Source of the DNA: Clostridium_AT stratigraminis
Lineage (GTDB): Bacteria; Bacillota; Clostridia; Clostridiales; Clostridiaceae
NCBI RefSeq assembly: GCF_045310675.1
Contig: NZ_JBJHZZ010000006.1
Coordinates: 62,001 to 126,000 of the forward strand
DNA: 64,000 bases
Direction: 5' to 3'
The translations under genes and the position numbers were made by a program. Of the stretch, positions 16,424-24,136 are shown piece by piece (positions within the stretch are counted from its first letter, which is position 1; each line of letters opens with the position of its first letter). A model generated the notes under the pieces. It was given only the letters and a program-made list of their open reading frames with translations. It was not told the DNA's origin and ran no database searches.

Positions 16424-19057
16424 TTACTTTCTTGGATTCTTAATTTGAGCCTGAGCAGCAGCAAGTCTTGCTACTGGAACTCTAAATGGTGAACAGGATA
16501 CATAGTTTAATCCTACATTATGGCAGAATTCAACTGAAGATGGATCTCCACCGTGTTCTCCGCATATTCCAAGTTTAATGTCTGGTCTTGTAGCTTTTCC
16601 AAGCTCAGCAGCCATTTTAACTAGCTTACCTACACCTGTTTGATCTAATTTTGCAAATGGATCAAATTCGTAGATCTTCTTCTCATAATAGTGCTTTAAG
16701 AAGTTACCAGCATCGTCTCTTGAGAAACCAAATGTCATTTGTGTTAAGTCATTTGTTCCAAAGGAGAAGAATTCTGCTTCTTTAGCAATTTCGTCTGCAG
16801 TTAATGCAGCTCTAGGTATTTCTATCATTGTACCTACTTTGTACTCTAATTTAACACCTGATTTAGCTATTATTTCTTCAGCTATTCTAACAACTATGTC
16901 TTTAACATATTTTAATTCCTTAACTTCTCCAACAAGTGGAATCATTATTTCAGGAACTATGTCATAGCCTTTTCTATTTTTAACATCTAGTGCAGCTTCT
17001 ATAACTGCTCTTGTTTGCATTTCAGCTATTTCTGGGTAAGAAACTGCAAGTCTGCATCCTCTGTGACCCATCATTGGGTTGAATTCATGTAAGGATTCAA
17101 CTGTAGCTTTTAACTCTTCAAAAGTTAAGCCCATTTCCTTAGCTAATGCCTTTATATCTTCATCTTCATGAGGAAGGAATTCATGTAGTGGTGGATCTAG
17201 GAATCTAATTGTAACTGGTCTAAATTCCATTGCTTCATAAAGACCTACAAAGTCTTCTCTCTGCATTGGTAGTAATTTATCTAAAGCTTTTCTTCTTTGT
17301 TCTTCAGTCTTAGCTACTATCATTTCTCTAACTGCAGCTATTCTGTCTTCAGCAAAGAACATGTGCTCAGTTCTGCAAAGGCCAATACCTTCTGCTCCAA
17401 ACTTAACTGCTTGCTGTGCATCTCTTGGAGTATCTGCATTAGTTCTAACCTTTAAGCTTCTTGTTTCATCTGCCCAACCCATAAAGGTTCCAAAGTATCC
17501 ACTGATTTCAGGTTCAACAGTCTTTATAGCTTCACCATATACATTACCAGTGCTTCCTTCTATTGATAAATAGTCTTTATCAGTTAATTTTAAACCAGCA
17601 ACTTCTATTGTTCTTTCTTCTTCATTAACTTTAATATCTCCGCAGCCAGCTACGCAGCATGTTCCCATACCTCTAGCTACAACAGCTGCATGTGAAGTCA
17701 TACCACCTCTTACAGTAAGTATTCCTTCTGAAGCTATCATACCTTCGATATCTTCTGGAGAAGTTTCAAGTCTAACAAGAACAACCTTTTCTCCCTTTTC
17801 ATGACGCTCTTTAGCTTCTTCAGCTGTAAAGCAAATCTTACCACAGGCAGCTCCTGGTGAAGCTGGAAGTCCTTTTGCAATTATCTTAGCACTCTTTAAT
17901 GCAGCAGCATCAAAAGCAGGGTGTAATAGTGAATCAAGCTGCTTTGGATCAACCTTTAATAGTGCTTCTGCTTTTGTACACATTCCTTCTTCAACTAGAT
18001 CAACAGCTATCTTTAATGCAGCTTGAGCTGTTCTCTTACCATTTCTAGTTTGAAGGAAGTAAAGCTTTCCTTCTTCAATTGTGAATTCCATATCCTGCAT
18101 ATCTTTGTAGTGATTTTCAAGGGTATGAACTATATCCATAAATTGTTTGTAAACTTCTGGATTTCTCTTTTCAAGTGTTGATATGTCTTCTGGAGTTCTT
18201 ATACCAGCAACAACGTCTTCACCTTGAGCATTCATTAAGTATTCAGCATAAATTCTCTTTTCACCAGTAGATGGGTTTCTTGAGAAGGCAACTCCAGTAC
18301 CTGAAGTTTCTCCCTTGTTACCAAATACCATTGATTGAACATTTACTGCTGTTCCCCAGTTTGATGGGATATCATTTAATCTTCTGTATACATTAGCTCT
18401 TGGGTTATCCCAGGATCTAAATACTGCTGTTACAGATTCTATTAATTGAACTTTAGGATCTGCTGGGAATTCTTCTCCCTTAGCATCTTTATAGAAAGCT
18501 TTAAATCTCTTAACAACTTCCTTTAAATCAGCTGCATTGAGTTCAGTGTCAAGCTTAACACCTTTAGCTTCTTTAACTTCGTCTAATATATTTTCGAAGT
18601 TTCTCTTTTCAATTTCCATAACAACGTCAGCAAACATTTGTATGAATCTTCTATATGAATCATATGCAAATCTTTCATTTCCTGTAAGTTTTGACATAGC
18701 TTCAACAGTTTCATCGTTTAAGCCAAGGTTTAGGATTGTATCCATCATTCCTGGCATTGAAGCTCTTGCTCCTGATCTAACAGAAACAAGTAGTGGGTTT
18801 TCAACGCTTCCAAATTTCTTGCCAGTTATTTTTTCTAGACTTGTCATATATTCATAAATTTGAGAGATAATTTCATCAGAAATTACCTTACCGTCTTCAT
18901 AATACTTATTACAAGCCTCAGTTGTAACAGTAAATCCTTGTGGTACAGGAATACCTAGGTTAGTCATTTCAGCTAGGTTTGCTCCCTTTCCACCAAGGAG
19001 TTCTCTCATTGTTCCATTACCTTCGCTAAAAAGGTAAACATACTTTTTACTTTGCAT
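16424..19057 (-). CDS. ppdK: Pyruvate, phosphate dikinase
   Basis: PPDK interconverts pyruvate, ATP and phosphate with phosphoenolpyruvate, AMP and pyrophosphate. The 877 residues hold an N-terminal ATP-grasp domain (GGKGANLAEMTNLGIPVPQGFT), the swivelling phosphohistidine domain with GGMTSHAAVVARGMGTCCVAG (catalytic His near 455) and a C-terminal PEP/pyruvate TIM barrel (GTMIEIPRAAL, FFSFGTNDLTQ, GICGEHGGDP). All catalytic motifs look intact. AAGGAG precedes ATG. The CcpN-like regulator gene lies directly upstream, as in other Firmicutes where that regulator controls gluconeogenic flux. Confidence 0.98.
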   Translation of the reverse strand: MQSKKYVYLFSEGNGTMRELLGGKGANLAEMTNLGIPVPQGFTVTTEACNKYYEDGKVISDEIISQIYEYMTSLEKITGKKFGSVENPLLVSVRSGARASMPGMMDTILNLGLNDETVEAMSKLTGNERFAYDSYRRFIQMFADVVMEIEKRNFENILDEVKEAKGVKLDTELNAADLKEVVKRFKAFYKDAKGEEFPADPKVQLIESVTAVFRSWDNPRANVYRRLNDIPSNWGTAVNVQSMVFGNKGETSGTGVAFSRNPSTGEKRIYAEYLMNAQGEDVVAGIRTPEDISTLEKRNPEVYKQFMDIVHTLENHYKDMQDMEFTIEEGKLYFLQTRNGKRTAQAALKIAVDLVEEGMCTKAEALLKVDPKQLDSLLHPAFDAAALKSAKIIAKGLPASPGAACGKICFTAEEAKERHEKGEKVVLVRLETSPEDIEGMIASEGILTVRGGMTSHAAVVARGMGTCCVAGCGDIKVNEEERTIEVAGLKLTDKDYLSIEGSTGNVYGEAIKTVEPEISGYFGTFMGWADETRSLKVRTNADTPRDAQQAVKFGAEGIGLCRTEHMFFAEDRIAAVREMIVAKTEEQRRKALDKLLPMQREDFVGLYEAMEFRPVTIRFLDPPLHEFLPHEDEDIKALAKEMGLTFEELKATVESLHEFNPMMGHRGCRLAVSYPEIAEMQTRAVIEAALDVKNRKGYDIVPEIMIPLVGEVKELKYVKDIVVRIAEEIIAKSGVKLEYKVGTMIEIPRAALTADEIAKEAEFFSFGTNDLTQMTFGFSRDDAGNFLKHYYEKKIYEFDPFAKLDQTGVGKLVKMAAELGKATRPDIKLGICGEHGGDPSSVEFCHNVGLNYVSCSPFRVPVARLAAAQAQIKNPRK

Positions 19058-19125
19058 GTATGTAACACTCCTTTAAATAAAATATTTATACTAACGGGTT
19101 AAAAAGTGTCCCGGTTAGGTCAAAA

Positions 19126-19767
19126 TTATGTGTTTTCTCCAAGTTTAACAAATAGTCTTGTAATATTTGTCTTTGATACCTTTCCAATTATTTTAAAGTT
19201 TTCCTTTGAATTATCGAAAACCCTTTCTATAACTGGCAAGCTATCTACCTCATGTTCCATGATCCTCTGTGCAGCTAAATAAACAGCGTCTTCCTTTTCT
19301 ACAAACACTATATTAGGCATCCTTGTCATAATCACTCCAACAGGAACCTTGTGCATATCGGTTCCGCCCATTGCAATTTTAAGAAAGTCCTTTCTTGAAA
19401 CTGCACCAACTAAGAAGCCATTGTTTTGTATAAATAAGGTACCAACATCATTTAAAAAGAGATGCACTATAGCATCATATACAAGAGTATTTTCATCAAC
19501 AACGACAGGTTCTGACATAACATCTAAAACCTTTATATTTCTTATGTAATCATAAATCAAACTATAAGAAGGTTTCTTTGAATAGATGTACCCTACTTTT
19601 GGTCTTGCCTCCAGTATTCCAGTCATAGTTAATATAGCTAAGTCAGGTCTAAGGGCTGCTCTAGTAACTTTTAGTTTTTGAGCTAAAGCTTCACTAGTAA
19701 TTGGTCCATTTTGTTTAACTAATTTAATTATTTCTTCTTGTCTAAGAGAAAGCTTAATTTGATTCAC
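19126..19767 (-). CDS. CcpN-like HTH-CBS transcriptional regulator
   Basis: A 213-residue protein with an N-terminal winged helix (residues 8-62, RQEEIIKLVKQNG...TRAALRPDLAILTMTGIL) followed by two CBS motifs (about 72-205), which bind adenine nucleotides in this family. CcpN of Bacillus represses gluconeogenic genes and is encoded beside the PPDK regulator. Here it directly precedes ppdK, 68 bases away, with a short inverted repeat AACGGG/CCCGGTT in the gap that might be an operator. That role is inferred from context. No ppsR-type regulator of PPDK follows. Confidence 0.85.
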   Translation of the reverse strand: MNQIKLSLRQEEIIKLVKQNGPITSEALAQKLKVTRAALRPDLAILTMTGILEARPKVGYIYSKKPSYSLIYDYIRNIKVLDVMSEPVVVDENTLVYDAIVHLFLNDVGTLFIQNNGFLVGAVSRKDFLKIAMGGTDMHKVPVGVIMTRMPNIVFVEKEDAVYLAAQRIMEHEVDSLPVIERVFDNSKENFKIIGKVSKTNITRLFVKLGENT

Positions 19768-19894
19768 CCTCTTTCCTTAATTACAATGTTACAACGTTAT
19801 TTTAGCATGTAAATAAAATAAATTATACGTGCTTTAAATATTTTACCTAAGTTTTAACACAATTTCAATAAAAATTTATTAAATATATAATTAA

Positions 19895-19927
19895 CTCTAG
19901 CCAGCAGCAATTAGCTGCTGGCTAGAG
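19895..19927 (-). terminator. Strong hairpin after the DUF4342 gene
   Basis: A perfect 14-base stem CTCTAGCCAGCAGC / GCTGCTGGCTAGAG with a five-base loop, nine bases after the stop codon. The T-run that follows is weak, so it may act as an RNA stabiliser as well as a terminator. Confidence 0.65.
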
Positions 19928-19935
19928 AATAGTTA

Positions 19936-20559
19936 CTACTTGGAATTATTTTCATTCTCGTCAAATTTTACAGTGTAGGTGTATACGGTTTCTGAATCCT
20001 TTTTTGCATTATCCTGCTTCTTATTTGTAAACTTTTCTTTTACATCAGATGCGGCATCAGATACCTTATCCTTTACATCGCTTACCTTTTCCTTAACCTC
20101 ATTTGCCATATCGTTTACTTTTTCTTTTACATCCTGCATGGTAGTCTTTATTGCCTTATTTATTATCTCAACGGAACCATCTTTTTTGGTTATTTCAACA
20201 GTTATATTGGTAACAACTGCACCTATTACTCCAATTGCAATTAATGGTGCCCATATAGCATAGGCTACAATTCCAACTGCTATTCCAGCATTAATTGGCA
20301 TGTCAACAAGTACTTTTTCCTCTTTTTTAATTCTAATCCTTGTAATATTTCCTTTGTTAATTAAATCCTTAATCCAAGTTAAGAATTCGTCTTTAGAAGT
20401 ATACAGATTATCCATAGTAGATTTTTTATTGTTTTCCATATAAATTATAGCATCTACAACATTACCCTCGGAAGCTTCAAGTGCTTCTTTTGCCTCACCA
20501 TAAGTTGCCCCAGTTCTTTCTCTTACTACATCAATTTTTTCTAGTGTAATTTCACTCAT
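19936..20559 (-). CDS. DUF4342 protein with UBA/TS-N-like N-terminus
   Basis: This 207-residue protein has an N-terminal UBA/TS-N-like helical domain (ERTGATYGEAKEALEASEGN), a middle part like DUF4342 with a hydrophobic segment (about residues 92-115, a possible membrane dip), and a C-terminal region of repeated VKEKV/DVKDKVSDAASDVKEK units that forms an amphipathic helix. The start is ATG 20559, nine bases after GAGGAG, and it overlaps the recO stop by eight bases, so the two are coupled. Function unknown. Confidence 0.75.
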   Translation of the reverse strand: MSEITLEKIDVVRERTGATYGEAKEALEASEGNVVDAIIYMENNKKSTMDNLYTSKDEFLTWIKDLINKGNITRIRIKKEEKVLVDMPINAGIAVGIVAYAIWAPLIAIGVIGAVVTNITVEITKKDGSVEIINKAIKTTMQDVKEKVNDMANEVKEKVSDVKDKVSDAASDVKEKFTNKKQDNAKKDSETVYTYTVKFDENENNSK

Positions 20560-21307
20560 TTTTTTCAACTCCTCTAAAAATATTTAACATTTCTAAACTG
20601 TGTGGTTTTTTACCAAAGTTATAATAAATGACATTTATAAGTAAGTTATGTAATTCTTCTATAACTTCTTCTGATAAATTAAGCTTATATATATTTGTGA
20701 GTGGTGTCTTAACTAAATATCTTAATGCATTAAATGTAGCGAAGCTGATTTTTATTCCCTGCTGCCTTTCACACCTAGGACAAATACCACCTAAATACTG
20801 TATATTGAAGCGATTTGCTGAGGTTATTTTATCTCCGCAAAATACGCACTTATCTAAATTAAAATAATAGCCTGATTGAATTATTAACTTTATTTCAAAA
20901 GCACTAATTAATAACTTAAAATCAACAGCATTATTTTGAAGTAAATAAAATGCACTTATAAATTCCTTAAACAGCTCTCTGTTACTTTCTTCTTCAACAA
21001 TGGCTATATCAATGAGCTCACATAAATAAGAAGCATAAGTTAAGCTTTCAAAGTCATTTAAAAATGATTGAAAGGAATTCGATATTTCCCCTTCATTTAT
21101 GCTGTACATGCTTTTTCCACGAAATAAAACAAATTCTCCAAAGCAAAAGGGTAAACTAAGGGGCAGCAGCTTGCTTTTTGATTTTCTAGCTCCTCGGGCC
21201 ACTGCAGAAACCTTTCCAAGCTTTTCTGTAAAGAGCCAAATAAGCTTATCTGATTCTTTCAAATCCATTGATTTAATTACAATAGCCTTTGTTTTAAAAA
21301 TTGACAG
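20552..21307 (-). CDS. recO: RecO, DNA repair protein (apparent CTG start)
   Basis: RecO helps RecR and RecF load RecA at gaps. The protein has an N-terminal OB-fold and a zinc site CVFCGDKIT...CPRCE. An ATG at 21268 would give 238 residues but cut off the conserved first strand. The upstream in-frame sequence LSIFKTKAIVIKS matches the family start (MSIFKTKA type) and begins with CTG at 21307, eight bases after AGGAG (21316-21320). No in-frame ATG, GTG or TTG lies there. The full product would be 251 residues. It precedes the DUF4342 gene and follows era. Confidence 0.88.
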   Translation of the reverse strand: MSIFKTKAIVIKSMDLKESDKLIWLFTEKLGKVSAVARGARKSKSKLLPLSLPFCFGEFVLFRGKSMYSINEGEISNSFQSFLNDFESLTYASYLCELIDIAIVEEESNRELFKEFISAFYLLQNNAVDFKLLISAFEIKLIIQSGYYFNLDKCVFCGDKITSANRFNIQYLGGICPRCERQQGIKISFATFNALRYLVKTPLTNIYKLNLSEEVIEELHNLLINVIYYNFGKKPHSLEMLNIFRGVEKNE

Positions 21308-21368
21308 AAAACCATCTCCTATATTATATTATACCCTTAATACAAAAAATAAAGCTAAATCTTTATTT

Positions 21369-22256
21369 TTATATTTTTTTATATCCCAATTCCTTTAACA
21401 TAGAAGAATTGTCTCTCCATTCTTTCTTAACCTTTACCCAAAGCTTAAGATATATTTTGGTACCTAATATTTTCTCTAAATCCTGCCTTGCATAGGTGGA
21501 TATTTTTTTAAGCATTTCTCCGCCTTTTCCTATTATTATGCCCTTATGAGAATCTTTTTCGCAAAGAATAGTTGCTTCGATATTATAGATATCCTTTTCA
21601 TCTTTTTTCATCGCAATTACTTCAATTGCTATTCCATGGGGAACCTCTTGAGTTAATAATCTTAAAGCCTTTTCTCTTATTGTTTCTGCCACGATAAATC
21701 TTTCTTGTTGATCTGTAATCATATCGTCAGGATAGTATTTAGGTCCTTCTGGTAAATAATCTTCCATTATTTTAAGTAGCGTGTCAACATTTTTCCCTTT
21801 TACTGCGGATATAGGAATAACTTCAGTAAAGTTAAAGTGCTCTGAATAATTTTTTATAGTCTGTGCTATTCTATCATCACTATTTTCATCTATTTTATTA
21901 ACAATTAGAAAAACAGGAATATCTATGTTTTTCAATTCTTCAAGAATAAGCTGGTCTCCTTTTCCAATTTCAACCTCAGGAGTTGTTAGAAATAATATCT
22001 CATCAACTTCCTTAAAGGTATCCTTTGCCATTTTAACCATATACTCTCCCAGCTTATGCCTAGGTTTATGAATACCTGGTGTATCTACAAACACCATCTG
22101 ATAATTTTCTTTGGTTAATATTGTTTGTATATTATTTCTAGTTGTTTGGGGTTTACTTGAAACTATTGATAGCTTTTCACCCATTATATAATTAAGCAGA
22201 GTTGATTTACCCACATTTGGTCTTCCTATAACTGTTACAAACCCTGATTTAAACAT
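21369..22256 (-). CDS. era: Era, ribosome-assembly GTPase
   Basis: Era binds the 3' end of 16S rRNA during 30S assembly. The 295 residues have the P-loop GRPNVGKST (11-19), the switch region with VDTPGIHKPRHKLGEYM, NKID (G4) and ISAVKG (G5), then a KH domain near the C-terminus (KGIIIGKGGEMLKKI). Sits between cdd and recO, the usual Firmicute order. Confidence 0.98.
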   Translation of the reverse strand: MFKSGFVTVIGRPNVGKSTLLNYIMGEKLSIVSSKPQTTRNNIQTILTKENYQMVFVDTPGIHKPRHKLGEYMVKMAKDTFKEVDEILFLTTPEVEIGKGDQLILEELKNIDIPVFLIVNKIDENSDDRIAQTIKNYSEHFNFTEVIPISAVKGKNVDTLLKIMEDYLPEGPKYYPDDMITDQQERFIVAETIREKALRLLTQEVPHGIAIEVIAMKKDEKDIYNIEATILCEKDSHKGIIIGKGGEMLKKISTYARQDLEKILGTKIYLKLWVKVKKEWRDNSSMLKELGYKKI

Positions 22257-22288
22257 TACCTCAATGCACTCCTTTAAAAACTTTATTT

Positions 22289-22687
22289 CTACTTATCTAA
22301 GTCCTTTTTTGTAAAGGCCCCTGGCAGAACTTCCTCTAAAGTTTTTGTAATATAATCATTTTCATTTTTAGCAAGAATAACTGAGCTGTCCGCATCTGCA
22401 AATTCACTAATTACCTGTCTGCATATTCCGCAGGGATAGGTATATGCATTAACATCACCTACAATTGCAATAGCTTTGATTTTATTATGTCCTTCTGAAA
22501 CTGCTTTAAAAATAGCAGTTCTTTCAGCACAATTTGTTGCTCCAAATGAAGCATTTTCAATATTACAACCGCTATATATTTTATCATCTTCAGTTAGAAT
22601 TGCGGCACCAACTTTAAAGTTAGAATAAGGAACATAGGCGTTCTCTCTAGCTTTTATTGCATTTCTAATTAATTCTTTAATATCCAT
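22289..22687 (-). CDS. cdd: Cytidine deaminase
   Basis: Cdd converts cytidine and deoxycytidine to uridine and deoxyuridine for pyrimidine salvage. The 132-residue homotetramer-type enzyme has the zinc site NCAERTA (catalytic Glu after the first Cys) and PCGICRQ. I start at ATG 22687, nine bases after GGAGG; an upstream ATG at 22714 has no site. It lies between dgkA-PAP2 and era. Confidence 0.96.
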   Translation of the reverse strand: MDIKELIRNAIKARENAYVPYSNFKVGAAILTEDDKIYSGCNIENASFGATNCAERTAIFKAVSEGHNKIKAIAIVGDVNAYTYPCGICRQVISEFADADSSVILAKNENDYITKTLEEVLPGAFTKKDLDK

Positions 22688-22780
22688 TAACCTAAACCTC
22701 CAGTTAAATTTCAAAATTATACTAAAACTTGTATATAAATTATAGCACTAATTACTATTAATACAATAATAAATGCACTT

Positions 22781-23479
22781 TTAACCAAAAATCTTAAAAA
22801 GCAATATGGTAAGCAGTGTTCCTAAAACTCCTCCAGCAAATACTTCTAAAATAGAATGTATATGAGAATCAACTCTGCTTTGAGCAACAATAAAAGCTAA
22901 TATATAACTAAAAAGTATTGCTAAAGATTCTTTTGATAAAAGTGCTATAGTTGTTGCTAGTGCAAAGGCAATTGCACTATGACCGCTTGGCATGCCTCCT
23001 CTTAATGGAGTCCCTTCTCCAAAAATCGCCTTAATAACCACAGTGCATATTAAAACAATTAATAAAATAATAAATATTGTATAAGGATTAGATTTCTTTA
23101 TTTCTTTGATTATTACTGGTCCTACAAAGCTAATCTTTTCCCAAAATATAATATAACCAACTACAACAGCGTTGATTGCACTAATTAAAACAGCTCCTGC
23201 AGCAGTATTCTTTGCAATCTTAGCCAAAGGATGATAATAGTTAGCTGTTAAGTCGATTGCACATTCTATTGCTGTGTTAAACATTTCAGCAACTATTACC
23301 ATAGTAATTGTAATAGCTAAAATTAAAAATTCAATTTTTGTTATATTATAAAAAAAACAAGCAGTTAAGACTAATAAGGCCACAATCATATGAATTCTCA
23401 TATTTCGTTGTGTCCTAACTGCATGTATAATCCCATTTATTGCATAGTTAAAGCTATCAAAAAGCTTTCTCATCTTCAT
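22781..23479 (-). CDS. Diacylglycerol/undecaprenol kinase-PAP2 phosphatase fusion
   Basis: The N-terminal 115 residues match the small membrane diacylglycerol/undecaprenol kinase family (NYAINGIIHAVRTQRNMRIH and AEMFNTAIECAIDL with the active-site glutamates). The C-terminal half is a type-2 phosphatidic acid phosphatase, with PSGHSAIAF and SRVDSHIHSILEVFAGG. A kinase and a phosphatase on one polypeptide suggests handling of lipid carrier phosphates (undecaprenol or diacylglycerol), as inference. About seven membrane helices. It lies between ybeY and cdd, where a stand-alone DgkA is usual. Confidence 0.88.
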   Translation of the reverse strand: MKMRKLFDSFNYAINGIIHAVRTQRNMRIHMIVALLVLTACFFYNITKIEFLILAITITMVIVAEMFNTAIECAIDLTANYYHPLAKIAKNTAAGAVLISAINAVVVGYIIFWEKISFVGPVIIKEIKKSNPYTIFIILLIVLICTVVIKAIFGEGTPLRGGMPSGHSAIAFALATTIALLSKESLAILFSYILAFIVAQSRVDSHIHSILEVFAGGVLGTLLTILLFKIFG

Positions 23480-23499
23480 AAGAAATCCCCTTTATTATA

Positions 23500-23601
23500 T
23501 ATACAATGCAATAAAGTTCTTACATTAATGATGTCATAAAATATCCAATTTTCAAGGATTTTTAGGACATCATTAATGTATTAGAACTTTTGCATTGTAT
23601 A
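23500..23601 (+). repeat. Dispersed ~100-bp hairpin element, copy 1
   Basis: A 102-bp imperfect palindrome with ends TATACAATGCA / TGCATTGTATA and an inner ATTAATGATGTC / GACATCATTAAT arm, between ybeY and dgkA-PAP2. Copies 2 (27754-27853) and 3 (61646-61747) are about 94% identical and lie in the opposite orientation. TA at each end and the absence of an open frame suggest a non-autonomous element (MITE) that inserts at TA, like those of IS630/Tc1-type transposases. Confidence 0.85.
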
Positions 23602-23616
23602 CAACGCTGTATGTTA

Positions 23617-24123
23617 TTAAATGCTCCTTATAATGTTAAACCTTCCTAAAATCTCTTCTTCCCTCATTCTCATTTTAAGTTTATCATCTTCTTCTATATG
23701 ATCATAACCTAAGAGATGAAGAAGGGAATGAATAGTAAGATAGCAAATTTCCCTTATAAATGAATGTCCAAATTCTTCGCTCTGTTCCTTTGCCTTTTCA
23801 AGAGATAAAGCTATATCACCTAAGAGGAGTCTTTTCTCATCAAAATAGTCAACAGTAAAGTGGTAATCTATGTATAAGTCCTTATAAACCTTTTTAGGAG
23901 TATATTCAAGCATTGGAAAGGATAGTACATCCGTTTCTCTATCTATATTTCTAAACTCTAAATTTAATTCTCTTATATTAGTATTATCAACAAAAATGAC
24001 ACTTACTTCGTAGTCTATGTTAACTCCCTCTTCTTTTAAAGTATAATCTATTATTTCTTTTAAAATTTCTTCTTCTTGTTTTTTAAGTATAATATTATTT
24101 TGTCTATTATCTATAAGAATCAT
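23617..24123 (-). CDS. ybeY: YbeY, endoribonuclease
   Basis: YbeY is a metal-dependent endoribonuclease for 16S rRNA 3'-end maturation and ribosome quality control. The 168 residues end with the metal-binding motif HSLLHLLGYDHIEEDD (HxxxHxxxxxH). FVDNTNIRELNLEFRNIDRETDVLSFP is the conserved core. It lies downstream of pgpH. Confidence 0.96.
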   Translation of the reverse strand: MILIDNRQNNIILKKQEEEILKEIIDYTLKEEGVNIDYEVSVIFVDNTNIRELNLEFRNIDRETDVLSFPMLEYTPKKVYKDLYIDYHFTVDYFDEKRLLLGDIALSLEKAKEQSEEFGHSFIREICYLTIHSLLHLLGYDHIEEDDKLKMRMREEEILGRFNIIRSI

Positions 24124-24136
24124 AAAAGTACTCCTT

